From Methylobacter sp. (GTDB lineage: Bacteria; Pseudomonadota; Gammaproteobacteria; Methylococcales; Methylomonadaceae): DNA of 61,757 nt. A model generated the notes under the pieces. It did no database searches. It was given only the letters and a program-made list of their open reading frames with translations, and was not told the DNA's origin. Position 1 is the first letter of the stretch. Every line of letters starts with the position of its first letter. A program made the position numbers and the translations under genes. The stretch covers positions 1 through 61,757 of the forward strand of contig JAGXGY010000069.1 of NCBI GenBank assembly GCA_024636505.1, given 5' to 3'. Shown here in pieces: positions 9,240 through 19,362 of the stretch.

Positions 9240-11372
9240 ATGATTAAACCGATAACTTCAGTATGGCCGGGGCGTCCCTATCCGCGCGGGGCCTGTTGGG
9301 ATGGCGAAGGCGTGAATTTTGCTATTTTTTCTGAACATGCTAAAAAAATCGAGTTGTGCCTGTTCGATGCCAAGGGTAAACGCGAAGTTCAGCGCATCGA
9401 ACTGAAAGAGTGTAGCGATATGGTCTGGCACTGCTACCTGCCTGAGGTTCGTCCGGGGCTGCTTTACGGTTTCCGGGTGCACGGCCCTTATCGTCCGCAG
9501 GAAGGCCATCGTTTCAATCCGAACAAGCTGCTGCTAGAGCCCTATGCCAAAGACATCGTCGGAACGCCGCGCTGGAGCGACGCCCATTTCGGTTACACCA
9601 TCGGCAGCAAGCACGCCGACCTGTCTTTTAATCGTCGCGACAATGCCAGCGTGATGCCAAAGTGCCGGGTTATCGATCAGACATTCACCTGGGGAAATGA
9701 TCAACCCCCCGACATTCAATGGGAGGACATGGTAATTTATGAGCTGCATGTCAAAGGCTTTACCATGCAACATCCGGACATCCCGGAACAGTTTCGCGGC
9801 ACTTACGCCGGACTGGCGATGGCCCCGGCCATCGATCATCTCAAGCGCCTGGGCGTAACCACGGTTGAACTGATGCCGGTACATGCTTTCATCGATGATC
9901 GCCACCTGGTGGATCGAGGTCTGCGCAATTACTGGGGATATAACTCGATTGGCTTTTTTGCTCCCGATTCCCGTTATTCGGCGAGCGGCCAGATTAGTGA
10001 ATTTAAAACCATGGTAAAAACGCTGCATAAGGCGGGTATCGAGGTTATTCTGGACGTGGTTTATAACCACACCGCCGAAGGCAATCAGCTGGGGCCGACG
10101 CTGTCTTTCCGGGGCATCGACAATGCTTCCTACTATCGCCTGGAAACGGATAATCCTCGCTATTACCGAGATTACACCGGTTGCGGCAACACCCTGGACA
10201 TGCAACATTCGTGCGTACTCCAATTAATCATGGACAGCCTGCGTTATTGGGTGCTGGACATGCATGTGGACGGCTTTCGTTTCGATCTGGCTTCCGCTCT
10301 GGCAAGGGAGCTGCATGAAGTCAACCAGCTGGGCACCTTCTTCGACACTATCCGTCAGGATCCTGTGCTGAGCACCATCAAACTGATTGCCGAACCCTGG
10401 GATCTGGGCGAAGGGGGCTATCAAGTGGGCAATTTTCCGATGGGCTGGGCCGAATGGAACGACAGGTATCGCGATAATATTCGCGCCTATTGGAAGGGCG
10501 ATGGCGGACTGCTCGGGGAACTGGCGCAACGCTTGACAGGATCCAGTGATCTGTACGAACGCAGCGGGCGAAAACCCCATGCCAGCATTAATTTCATTAC
10601 CGCGCACGACGGGTTTACTCTGCATGACTTGGTGACCTATAACACCAAGCATAACGAGGCCAATCAGGAAGACAACCTCGACGGTAACGACAATAATCAT
10701 TCCTGGAATTGCGGCGTCGAGGGGGAAACCGACGACCCGGCGATTAATGCCTTGCGCGCCCGGCAGAAACGCAATCTGCTTGCGACTCTGTTGTTTTCAC
10801 AAGGCGTTCCGATGCTGCTTGCCGGCGACGAAATGGGCCATACCCAGCAGGGCAATAACAACGCCTATTGCCAGGACAATGCGATTAGCTGGCTTAGCTG
10901 GGATTTGAAACAACAGGATCTGGATTTGCTCACCTTCACCCGGCGTATTATCCGTTTGCGTAAACAGCACCCCTTGTTTCGGCGACGCTATTTCTTTCGG
11001 GGGCACGCTATTCGCGGCAGTGAGCTAAAAGATATTATGTGGCTCAATCCGGAGGCTGCCGAAATGAGCGATGAAGACTGGGATCAGCCGTTTTCGCGCT
11101 GTCTGGGCGTGTATTTCGATGGCGGAAAACTGCTTGAAACCGATCCGCACGGGCGGCGTTTAACCGACGATAACCTGCTGTTGTTGATCAATGCGCATCA
11201 TGAGGATATTGCCTTCAGGCTGCCGGAATTCGACAGGCATTGCTATTGGGAGGTATTGCTCGATACCTTTGACCGCATCGGTAAACCTGAGACTTACCGC
11301 TACCAAACCGGACAAAACTATCCGGTACATGGACGCACCCTGGTGCTGTTGAAACAGGGCCGGGCGACATGA
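9240..11372 (+). CDS. glgX: Glycogen debranching enzyme (isoamylase type)
   Basis: GlgX hydrolyses alpha-1,6 branch linkages of limit dextrins, releasing short malto-oligosaccharides that TreY and MalQ can use. The 710 residues fit the family. An N-terminal CBM48 (about 10-110, PRGACWDGEGVNFAIFSEHA) is followed by a GH13_11 barrel with DVVYNHTAEGN, nucleophile Asp349 in VDGFRFDLAS, acid/base Glu385 in LIAEPWDLGEGGYQVG, and NFITAHDGFTLHDL. A 164-base spacer separates it from treS, the widest gap in the operon, so an internal promoter is possible. AAGAGGAC just before the ATG is a good ribosome binding site. Its stop overlaps treZ (ATGA). Confidence 0.94.
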   Translation: MIKPITSVWPGRPYPRGACWDGEGVNFAIFSEHAKKIELCLFDAKGKREVQRIELKECSDMVWHCYLPEVRPGLLYGFRVHGPYRPQEGHRFNPNKLLLEPYAKDIVGTPRWSDAHFGYTIGSKHADLSFNRRDNASVMPKCRVIDQTFTWGNDQPPDIQWEDMVIYELHVKGFTMQHPDIPEQFRGTYAGLAMAPAIDHLKRLGVTTVELMPVHAFIDDRHLVDRGLRNYWGYNSIGFFAPDSRYSASGQISEFKTMVKTLHKAGIEVILDVVYNHTAEGNQLGPTLSFRGIDNASYYRLETDNPRYYRDYTGCGNTLDMQHSCVLQLIMDSLRYWVLDMHVDGFRFDLASALARELHEVNQLGTFFDTIRQDPVLSTIKLIAEPWDLGEGGYQVGNFPMGWAEWNDRYRDNIRAYWKGDGGLLGELAQRLTGSSDLYERSGRKPHASINFITAHDGFTLHDLVTYNTKHNEANQEDNLDGNDNNHSWNCGVEGETDDPAINALRARQKRNLLATLLFSQGVPMLLAGDEMGHTQQGNNNAYCQDNAISWLSWDLKQQDLDLLTFTRRIIRLRKQHPLFRRRYFFRGHAIRGSELKDIMWLNPEAAEMSDEDWDQPFSRCLGVYFDGGKLLETDPHGRRLTDDNLLLLINAHHEDIAFRLPEFDRHCYWEVLLDTFDRIGKPETYRYQTGQNYPVHGRTLVLLKQGRAT

Positions 11373-13183
11373 GAAGCTCGCATGGTATGCCTTTTGGAGC
11401 CGCTATGCGGGTTGACGGCGGCATCCGTTTTCGCCTGTGGGCGCCGGCGGTCAGACAGGTCGAACTCATACTGGAAAATAAAGGGGTCAGCTTAGCGATG
11501 CACCGGCTTGCAGACGGTTGGTTCCAAATCGAGACTTCGCCGCAACAGACTCCCCCCGGATCACTGTATTATTACCGGCTGGACGGCGGCCTTAAGATTC
11601 CCGATCCGGCATCGCGCGCCAATCCTCAAGACGTCCACGGTCCCAGCCAAGTCGTCGATGCGCAGGCCTTTTTCTGGCAGGACCATGGCTGGCAGGGTCG
11701 CCCCTGGCATGAGGCGGTCATCTATGAACTGCATCTGGGCACATTTACCGAAGAAGGCAGTTTCGCTGCCGCCAGTCAGCGCCTCGACTATCTGGTGGAA
11801 CTCGGCATTACCGCCATTGAACTGATGCCGGTGGCCGATTTTCCGGGAGCGCGCAACTGGGGTTACGACGGCGTATTGCTGTTTGCGCCCGACAGCCGTT
11901 ACGGTACCCCGGACGAATTGAAGGCATTGGTGCAGGCGGCGCATCGACGCGGCTTGATGGTGTTGCTCGACGTGGTCTACAACCACTTCGGGCCGGACGG
12001 TAATTATCTTCATACCTATGCGCCGCAGTTTTTTAGCGAGCGCCATCATACGCCGTGGGGCGCGGCGATTAATTTTGACGGTGACAACAGTCGCATCGTC
12101 CGCGATTTTTTTATTCATAACGCCTTGTACTGGCTTGAGGAATACCATATCGACGGGCTGCGGCTCGATGCGGTGCATGCGATTATCGACGACAGTCGAC
12201 CGGACATTGTCGAAGAACTGGCGGCAGCGATTCAGGCGGGGCCTGGGCAAAGCCGACAAGTGCATCTGATCTTGGAAAACGACGCCAATGCTGTCCGCTA
12301 TCTGCAACAGGGAAACATTGCCGCTCAATGGAATGACGACAGTCACCACGCCCTGCATGTGCTACTGACCGGCGAAGAGGACGGCTGTTATGCCGATTAT
12401 ACCGATCAACCGATCCGCGATTTGGCGCGCTGTCTGGCTGAGGGCTTTGCCTTTCAGGGCCAGCCGTCACTGTTTCGTGGCGGTCGTTCGCGCGGCGAAC
12501 CTAGCGGACAGCTGCCCCCCGGAGCTTTCATCAACTTTTGTCAAACCCATGACCAGATAGGCAATCGTGCTTACGGCGAGCGCATTGCGATGCTGGCGCA
12601 ACAAAAACCGCTGCAGATTGTGCTGGCGCTGTTGCTGCTGGCGCCATCACCGCCGCTGCTGTTTATGGGCGAGGAATTTGCGGCGGCAACACCGTTCCAG
12701 TTTTTCTGCGATTTTCCGGGTGAACTGGCCGACGCCGTCATCGAAGGACGATGTCGCGAATTTGCCAGTTTTGCGGCACGCGCCGGGATTCCCGATCCTA
12801 ACGATCCGGCCACCTTTGAACGTTGCAAGCTCGATTGGGATTGTCTGGATAAGCCGCAACACCAGGATAGTCTTGAGTATTACAAGCACTTGCTGACGTT
12901 GCGGCGTACCTATATCGTGCCACGCTTGCCGGGCATGGGCGGCGGTGCCGGATTCGAACTGTTCGGGGCATCGGCTCTGGTGGTGCGCTGGCGTCTGGGC
13001 GACGCTACCCGACTGACGCTGTTGGCCAACCTGGGCGATAGTCCGGTCGAAAGTGTAGTGGCTTTTGCCGGTACGGCTTTTTATCTGAGCCAGGCGGATC
13101 TGCCTGAAATGCTTGCCGCCGGTCGTATCCCGCCCTGGTGTGCGGCCTGGTTCATCGAGGAAATACACGATGAGGCAATCTGA
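11369..13183 (+). CDS. treZ: Malto-oligosyltrehalose trehalohydrolase
   Basis: TreZ releases trehalose from the maltooligosyl-trehalose made by TreY. The 604 residues hold an N-terminal beta domain (about 12-95, IRFRLWAPAVRQVEL), a GH13_10 barrel with IYELHLGTFTEEGSF, DVVYNHFGPDGNYL, nucleophile Asp267 in GLRLDAVHAI, acid/base Glu303 in LILENDANA and NFCQTHDQIGNRAYGER, and a beta C-terminal domain. The LILENDANA segment and HDQIGNRA are characteristic of trehalohydrolases. The start is coupled to glgX by ATGA, and the 3' end overlaps the next gene by 14 bases. Confidence 0.94.
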   Translation: MRSSHGMPFGAAMRVDGGIRFRLWAPAVRQVELILENKGVSLAMHRLADGWFQIETSPQQTPPGSLYYYRLDGGLKIPDPASRANPQDVHGPSQVVDAQAFFWQDHGWQGRPWHEAVIYELHLGTFTEEGSFAAASQRLDYLVELGITAIELMPVADFPGARNWGYDGVLLFAPDSRYGTPDELKALVQAAHRRGLMVLLDVVYNHFGPDGNYLHTYAPQFFSERHHTPWGAAINFDGDNSRIVRDFFIHNALYWLEEYHIDGLRLDAVHAIIDDSRPDIVEELAAAIQAGPGQSRQVHLILENDANAVRYLQQGNIAAQWNDDSHHALHVLLTGEEDGCYADYTDQPIRDLARCLAEGFAFQGQPSLFRGGRSRGEPSGQLPPGAFINFCQTHDQIGNRAYGERIAMLAQQKPLQIVLALLLLAPSPPLLFMGEEFAAATPFQFFCDFPGELADAVIEGRCREFASFAARAGIPDPNDPATFERCKLDWDCLDKPQHQDSLEYYKHLLTLRRTYIVPRLPGMGGGAGFELFGASALVVRWRLGDATRLTLLANLGDSPVESVVAFAGTAFYLSQADLPEMLAAGRIPPWCAAWFIEEIHDEAI

Positions 13184-16100
13184 TACCTTGGCACGGCTCG
13201 CCGCACTGTATGGCATTGCGGCGGAATATTACGATATAAAGGGGCATCTTTGTCAGACCGATGAGGCTACCCAACGCGCTTTGCTGATCGAAATGGGCGT
13301 GGAACTGGACGGCGATCTGTCCGCCATTCTGACCGAGCACGAAACGCGGTCATGGCGCAGACTGCTGCCGCCGGTGTTGGTGGTGAGTGCGGAAGAAAAC
13401 GCAGCTGCTGTGCCGGTTGCGTTTCCCTCGGTTCTCAGAGATCAACGCTGTCAATGGCTGTTAATGCAAGAAGATGGCGGCCTTCAGCAAGGGGAGTTTC
13501 AGCCGTCCGACCTGGACATTGCCGACCATTATCAGCTTGATGACCAGTCCTATGAGCGCGGTTTGCTGCGATTGCCGGCATGTCCGGAACTAGGCTACCA
13601 CCAGCTGACGGTGCGCGCACCGGATGGTGCAAAAACCGGCATGACGCTGATTGTGGTGCCGACTGTCGGCTACCAGCCTCAGGCATTGGCGAATGACGGT
13701 CGAATCTACGGCCCCGCCCTGCAACTTTACGGCCTGCGTTCGCAGCGCAACTGGGGTATTGGCGACTTTACCGATTTACGTCTGATGATCGAACTGGCCA
13801 GTGAGTCCGGTATGGATATTATCGGTCTCAATCCGCTGCATGCCCTGTTTCCGGGTAATCCCGACCATGCCAGCCCCTACAGTCCGTCCAGTCGCCTGTT
13901 TCTCAATATTTTGTACCTGGACGTGGAAGCGGTAGCTGATTTTGCCGAATGTGATGAAGCGCAAACCCTGGTGGCAGATGAGTCATTTCAGGCGCGCTTA
14001 CGTGCGCTACGCTCGGAAGAGTTGGTGGACTATTCCCAAGTCATGGCCGTCAAGCAGGCTGTCCTGACCCGGCTGTATCGGCATTTTTGCGAACGCCATC
14101 TGCAAGCAAATAGCGAACGCGGACGCCAGTTCCGCGCTTTCCAAACAGAGGCCATGGAAAGCCTGCGGCGACAGGCGCTGTTCGAGGTGCTGCAGACCCA
14201 TTTTCAGCAACAGGATGCCAGCATATGGGGTTGGCCGCTATGGCCAAAAGCCTACCGTAATCCAAAGTCGGAGGCGGTAGCGGATTTTGCCCAGCATCAC
14301 CAGGAACAGATTGAGTATTACGAATACCTGCAGTGGCTGGCAAATCAGCAGCTCGATCAGGCCAGTAAAACGTCGCTGGCCCTCCGCCTGGGTGTCGGCT
14401 TATATGGCGATTTGGCGATCAGTGTCGATCGAGGCGGCGCCGAAGCATGGGCTAACCAGGATTGTTATGCGTTGGGCGCTAGCATAGGCTCTCCACCGGA
14501 TGACTTTAACCTAGACGGACAGGATTGGGGCTTGCCTCCCTGGATACCGGAGCGCTTGCGTGAAACCGCCTATGCGCCATTCATCGCGACGCTACGCGCC
14601 AACATGCGCCACATGGGGGCGTTGCGTATCGACCATGTGATGGGATTGATGCGGCTGTTCTGGATTCCGCAAGGCAACGCGGCCCGCGTCGGCACCTATG
14701 TACACTACCCGTTCGACGATCTGCTGGGTATCTTGCTGCTGGAAAGCCAGCGTAACCGTTGTCTGGTTATCGGTGAGGATCTGGGCACCGTGCCCGATGG
14801 TTTGCGCGAACGGCTACAGCAAGTCGGCATATTATCTTATCGGGTGCTGTTTTTTTCGCGCGACCAACAAGGCGATTTTATGCCGCCCGCCGATTATCCG
14901 GCACAGTCGCTGGTGACGGTGACTACGCACGATCTGCCCACCCTGCACGGCTTTTGGCACGGGCAGGATATCGAGTTGCGCGCCAAACTGGGGCTGTTTC
15001 CCGATGACAGCGTGCACCAGCAGCAGGTGATGGCGCGGGTACATGACCGTGCCGCGCTGTTGATAGCGCTGGAGCATGAAGCGCTGCTGGAAGAAGGGGA
15101 AAACTTGCATCCGTTGGAAAATGTGGACATGTCGCTGGAACTGGTGAATGCGGTATATCGCTTCCTGGCCAGAACACCGGCTCAAGTGCTGATGATTCAG
15201 CTTGAAGACATTTTCGGCCAGATCGAACAGGTTAATTTGCCCGGTGCCTTAAGCGATGCCTATCCGAATTGGCGACGGCGCTTGACCGTCAACCTGGAGG
15301 AGTGGCGGGCCGACCTGCGGGTGCAGCGCATAGTCGAGGTGATTACTGCCGAACGCGCTAAAGCCGGTCAGCCGCTGCTTCCACAAAGCGACATGCCGAC
15401 GACGACTAAACCGCGTATCCCGTTGTCCACCTATCGCCTGCAATTCAACCGTGATTTCACTTTTAATCAGGCGCGTGAAATTGTCCCTTACCTGAGCGCG
15501 CTGGGCATTTCGCACCTGTATGCTTCGCCCTATCTCAAGGCGCGGCCGGGTAGTCGGCATGGCTATGACATCATTGATCACAATACGCTAAATCCCGAGA
15601 TTGGCACCTACGAGGAATTTGAGCAGCTCTGCGCAACCCTCGCCGAGTACGGCATGGGACAGATACTCGATATGGTGCCTAATCATATGGGCGTACAGGG
15701 CGGGGATAACAGCTGGTGGCTGGATGTACTGGAAAACGGTCAGGCATCCGCGTATGCCGGATTTTTTGACATCGACTGGGCACCGGCACAAGCTAAGCTG
15801 CAAGGCAAGGTGCTGTTGCCGGTGCTGGGCAAACATTATGGTGAAGTACTGGACAATGCCGAATTACAACTGCGCTTTGCGGCGGAATACGGTGAATTCG
15901 CCATTTATTACTACGAGCATCACTTTCCGGTGGACCCGGCAAAATACCCGCATATCCTGGCGTATCGCATGGAGACATTGAATAGCCGTTTAGGGCAGGA
16001 CAATCCGTTACTGATGGAATACCAGAGTCTGGTCACTGCATTCCATAATCTGCCGTCCCGGAATGATGACCTGCCTGAACGCCAGGTCGAACGCAGGCGT

Positions 16101-18308
16101 GACAAAGAAGTATATAAACGTCATCTTGCCGGGATTGTTGAGCAATCTTCGGATATTGCCTGGTTTCTGGAAGAGAACCTGCATATCTTCAACGGTACCG
16201 CAGGGGAATCATCCAGTTTCGATCAGCTCCATAATTTGATTGAGGCGCAAGCTTATCGACTGACATTCTGGCGGGTCGCTTCAGACGAGATTAATTACCG
16301 TCGTTTTTTCGACATCAACGATCTTGCCGGGCTACGCATGGAGAACGACGAGGTTTTCGATGCGACCCATCAGTTAGTATTGCGGCTGGTTCGAGAGGGC
16401 AAGTTGGACGGTTTGCGTCTGGATCATCCGGACGGGCTGTACGATCCGGAGGCCTATTTTTGCAAGCTGGTCGAGGAGTGCCAACAGGCGGGTTACCCGC
16501 CTTATCTGATCGTGGAAAAAATCCTGGCGACACATGAGGATTTGCGTAGCAGCTGGCCGGTGCAGGGTACTACCGGCTACGAATTCGCTAATCTGCTCAA
16601 CGGACTGTTTGTGGCTACCGGTGCCGCCGAGCGTATGACGCACCTGTATAACAGCTTCATCGGAAAGCCTATCAACTTCGATGATCTGCTCTACCGCTCC
16701 AAAAAGCTGATCATGAAGACCGCGCTGTCGGGAGAGCTAAATGTGTTGGCCAATCAGCTCTCGAAAATCGCCGAAGCCGATCGTCATACCTGTGATTACA
16801 CGCTAAACGGCTTGCGTACCGCATTGGCGGAAATTATCGCTTGCTTCCCGGTTTATCGCGGTTACATCAGCGCGCGCGAAGTGGGGGCAGAAGACTGTCG
16901 CAACGTCGAACAGGCAACGGCAGCGGCTAAACGCAGAAGTACAACGGCAGATACCAGCATCTTTGATTTCCTGGGTGACGTGCTCACACTTGCCGCAGCT
17001 GAGGGGAAATTACCTGCTTATTATCAACAAGTACTCGCATTTGCGATGAAATTCCAGCAATTCACCAGCCCGGTTATGGCGAAAGGGCTGGAGGATACCA
17101 GTATTTATATCTATCATCGTTTGCTGTCGCTCAACGAAGTTGGCGGCGATCCGCGCCGATTCGGCGTTACCCTTAGCGCATTTCATCAAGCCAATCAAGC
17201 GCGTGCAAAAAACTGGCCGCATGCGATGGTCAGCACCGCCACTCACGACACCAAGCGTAGCGAGGATATGCGCGCCCGCCTCAATGTGCTGTCTGAAATG
17301 CCGGCTGCTTGGCGGCTGGCGCTACGACACTGGAGTCTCGCCAACCGCAGCCTCAAGCACATGGTGGACGGGCTGCTGGTACCCACAGCCAACGACGAAT
17401 ACTTTATTTATCAAACCTTGCTGGGTATCTGGCCTCCCGGTGAACCGGACGCCAATGAAATGGCGCGTTTTAGCGCTCGGCTGGCGGAATATATGGTCAA
17501 GGCAGTGCGTGAAGCCAAGGTACATACCAGCTGGATAAATCCCAATAAATCCTATGAGGACGCAATCCTGGCATTCGCCGATACGCTGATCAATACGCCG
17601 ACGGCAAGTGCATTCCTGAGCGATTTTCTGCCTTTTCAGCGGCGGATTGCGCGTTTCGGGCTATTCAACAGCCTGTCGCAGACTTTGATCAAGCTCACTG
17701 TGCCGGGGGTGCCTGATATTTATCAAGGTTGCGAATTATGGGACTTCAGTCTGGTGGACCCCGATAACCGGCGACCGGTTGATTTCGGTTGCCGTCGAAC
17801 CCTGCTCGATGCCTTGCAGACGCTGGCTACACAGACCTCAGAGCAGCGGAGAGCAGAGGTGTTTGCGTTATCCGGCACGTTGGAAGACGGCCGGGCAAAA
17901 TTGCTGGTGGTCAGGACGGCGCTGGTATTGCGGCAACATTGGCCGGAAGTATTTTTGCAAGGAAGCTATGTGCCGCTGGCAGTCAAAGGCAAACAGGCGG
18001 CGCATTTATGCGCCTATGCGCGTATTGCCGGTGAGCGTAGCGTCATTACGCTAGCGCCTCGTTTCTTCGTGGAACTGCTCGGTGAAGCCGATAGCCTGCC
18101 TCTGGGAGAAAAGGTTTGGGGAAATACCTCGGTAGACCTGCCTTTTTATCGGCGCGATAGCCGATATTCGTGCGCCTTCACCGGTAAGATACTGGAGCCG
18201 CAACAGCATTTGTCCGGATGGCGCTTACCTGTTGCCCAGCTGTTGGCAGAATTCCCGGTAGGACTGGTGATTAATGACGGGGATTTGCCGACTACCCGTT
18301 TTGGATAA
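13170..18308 (+). CDS. malQ-treY: 4-alpha-glucanotransferase / malto-oligosyltrehalose synthase fusion
   Basis: One uninterrupted 1712-residue frame joins two enzymes usually encoded separately. Residues 1 to about 740 are MalQ (GH77 amylomaltase): nucleophile Asp488 in GALRIDHVMG, acid/base Glu536 in VIGEDLGTVPDGL, and TTHDLPTLHGFW. MalQ moves glucan segments between malto-oligosaccharides. From Met742 (MPTTTKPRIPLSTYRLQ) to the end it is TreY (GH13_26): Asp1085 in GLRLDHPDGLYDPEAYF, Glu1116 in IVEKILA, and TATHDTKRSEDMRARL. TreY isomerises the reducing-end glucose to give maltooligosyl-trehalose, the substrate of TreZ. I chose the ATG at 13170 because GAGG precedes it. Met742 lies where a separate treY would start, but no convincing ribosome binding site precedes it, so a fused product is favoured. 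Last gene of the operon. Confidence 0.93.
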   Translation: MRQSDTLARLAALYGIAAEYYDIKGHLCQTDEATQRALLIEMGVELDGDLSAILTEHETRSWRRLLPPVLVVSAEENAAAVPVAFPSVLRDQRCQWLLMQEDGGLQQGEFQPSDLDIADHYQLDDQSYERGLLRLPACPELGYHQLTVRAPDGAKTGMTLIVVPTVGYQPQALANDGRIYGPALQLYGLRSQRNWGIGDFTDLRLMIELASESGMDIIGLNPLHALFPGNPDHASPYSPSSRLFLNILYLDVEAVADFAECDEAQTLVADESFQARLRALRSEELVDYSQVMAVKQAVLTRLYRHFCERHLQANSERGRQFRAFQTEAMESLRRQALFEVLQTHFQQQDASIWGWPLWPKAYRNPKSEAVADFAQHHQEQIEYYEYLQWLANQQLDQASKTSLALRLGVGLYGDLAISVDRGGAEAWANQDCYALGASIGSPPDDFNLDGQDWGLPPWIPERLRETAYAPFIATLRANMRHMGALRIDHVMGLMRLFWIPQGNAARVGTYVHYPFDDLLGILLLESQRNRCLVIGEDLGTVPDGLRERLQQVGILSYRVLFFSRDQQGDFMPPADYPAQSLVTVTTHDLPTLHGFWHGQDIELRAKLGLFPDDSVHQQQVMARVHDRAALLIALEHEALLEEGENLHPLENVDMSLELVNAVYRFLARTPAQVLMIQLEDIFGQIEQVNLPGALSDAYPNWRRRLTVNLEEWRADLRVQRIVEVITAERAKAGQPLLPQSDMPTTTKPRIPLSTYRLQFNRDFTFNQAREIVPYLSALGISHLYASPYLKARPGSRHGYDIIDHNTLNPEIGTYEEFEQLCATLAEYGMGQILDMVPNHMGVQGGDNSWWLDVLENGQASAYAGFFDIDWAPAQAKLQGKVLLPVLGKHYGEVLDNAELQLRFAAEYGEFAIYYYEHHFPVDPAKYPHILAYRMETLNSRLGQDNPLLMEYQSLVTAFHNLPSRNDDLPERQVERRRDKEVYKRHLAGIVEQSSDIAWFLEENLHIFNGTAGESSSFDQLHNLIEAQAYRLTFWRVASDEINYRRFFDINDLAGLRMENDEVFDATHQLVLRLVREGKLDGLRLDHPDGLYDPEAYFCKLVEECQQAGYPPYLIVEKILATHEDLRSSWPVQGTTGYEFANLLNGLFVATGAAERMTHLYNSFIGKPINFDDLLYRSKKLIMKTALSGELNVLANQLSKIAEADRHTCDYTLNGLRTALAEIIACFPVYRGYISAREVGAEDCRNVEQATAAAKRRSTTADTSIFDFLGDVLTLAAAEGKLPAYYQQVLAFAMKFQQFTSPVMAKGLEDTSIYIYHRLLSLNEVGGDPRRFGVTLSAFHQANQARAKNWPHAMVSTATHDTKRSEDMRARLNVLSEMPAAWRLALRHWSLANRSLKHMVDGLLVPTANDEYFIYQTLLGIWPPGEPDANEMARFSARLAEYMVKAVREAKVHTSWINPNKSYEDAILAFADTLINTPTASAFLSDFLPFQRRIARFGLFNSLSQTLIKLTVPGVPDIYQGCELWDFSLVDPDNRRPVDFGCRRTLLDALQTLATQTSEQRRAEVFALSGTLEDGRAKLLVVRTALVLRQHWPEVFLQGSYVPLAVKGKQAAHLCAYARIAGERSVITLAPRFFVELLGEADSLPLGEKVWGNTSVDLPFYRRDSRYSCAFTGKILEPQQHLSGWRLPVAQLLAEFPVGLVINDGDLPTTRFG

Positions 18309-18320
18309 ACGGGTAGTCGG
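18288..18320 (+). terminator. Strong hairpin at the end of the glg/tre operon
   Basis: A perfect 13-bp stem (18288-18300 with 18308-18320) and 7-base loop enclose the stop codon of malQ-treY. The stem is GC-rich and very stable. No T run follows on the plus strand, only TCAAAAAACTTT, so it may work as a Rho-assisted stop or as a 3' stabilising hairpin rather than a classical intrinsic terminator. Confidence 0.5.
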
Positions 18321-18483
18321 TCAAAAAACTTTGTTCATCATCACGGGGTAGGCAACAACCAATTGGAGAGGCTTATTCGCGGCTGCAATGTTCAGTCAGC
18401 ATTGTTTTTTTCAGCCTAACTTAATGACAGCGACACCGGAGAGCGAATAAGTCGTGTCGATAGCTATGCCTTTAGGAAGGATG

Positions 18484-19362
18484 TTAAGAGTTGTTTTCAA
18501 TCAGCCCGAACAAATACTCGCCATACTCGGTTTTAGCCAGTGCTTCGGCCGCTTTTATTAAGTCTTGCCGATTTAGCCATCCGTGATTGAAAGCAATTTC
18601 TTCCAGGCAGGCGATTTTAAATCCCTGCCGGTTTTCAACGGTTTGGACAAAGTGGCCTGCCTCGATAAGGCTTTCGTGGGTGCCGGTATCCAGCCAGGCA
18701 AAACCGCGTCCCAGAATTTCTACATTGAGCTTTTGGTTGTGCAGATAAACCCGATTGACTTCGGTTATTTCCAGTTCGCCGCGTTCTGACGGCTTGATTT
18801 GTTTGGCAATGTCAATGACTTGATTGTCGTAGAAATACAACCCGGTCACTGCAAAATGCGAACGCGGCCGGGCAGGTTTTTCTTCAATGGATAGGGCTTT
18901 ATTGTTTTTATCGAATTCGACCACACCGAAGCGTTCGGCGTCTTTAACTTTATAGCCGAAAATGGTTGCGCCCTGGTTACGACGCAGCGCGTGCTTTAAA
19001 CTGCCGGTAAAGCCTTGTCCAAAGAAAATATTGTCCCCCAAAACCAGACAAACATTACTCTTGCCGATAAACGCCTCGCCGATCAGAAAAGCCTGTGCCA
19101 GCCCTTCCGGCTTGGCTTGTACCGCATAGTCGAGCTGTATGCCGAAATCCGAACCATCACCGAGTAGTTTTTTAAAACTTAACTGATCTTCCGGGGTAGT
19201 GATAATCAGTATTTCCCGTATTCCGGCCAGCATCAGAACGGATAGCGGATAATAGATCATCGGTTTATCGTAGACCGGCAACAGCTGTTTAGAGACTGCC
19301 TTGGTAATAGGATGCAATCTTGTGCCCGCGCCGCCCGCCAGAATAATGCCTTTCCAGTTCAT
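18484..19362 (-). CDS. rmlA: Glucose-1-phosphate thymidylyltransferase
   Basis: RmlA joins glucose-1-phosphate and dTTP to dTDP-glucose, the first step to dTDP-L-rhamnose for surface polysaccharide. The 292-residue protein begins [18 protein letters not shown], the nucleotidyltransferase signature, followed by [16 protein letters not shown]. The metal-binding aspartate is in VLGDNIFFG and sugar-contact residues in [16 protein letters not shown]. Length is standard for the short RmlA family. Last gene of the minus-strand operon rmlC-D-B-A; its ATG overlaps the rmlB stop by four bases. Confidence 0.95.
   Translation of the reverse strand: MNWKGIILAGGAGTRLHPITKAVSKQLLPVYDKPMIYYPLSVLMLAGIREILIITTPEDQLSFKKLLGDGSDFGIQLDYAVQAKPEGLAQAFLIGEAFIGKSNVCLVLGDNIFFGQGFTGSLKHALRRNQGATIFGYKVKDAERFGVVEFDKNNKALSIEEKPARPRSHFAVTGLYFYDNQVIDIAKQIKPSERGELEITEVNRVYLHNQKLNVEILGRGFAWLDTGTHESLIEAGHFVQTVENRQGFKIACLEEIAFNHGWLNRQDLIKAAEALAKTEYGEYLFGLIENNS

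Noticed and set aside
9534-12358. Several minus-strand frames of 160-265 codons opposite glgX and treZ
   Set aside because: Antisense shadows of GC-rich genes; no family features.
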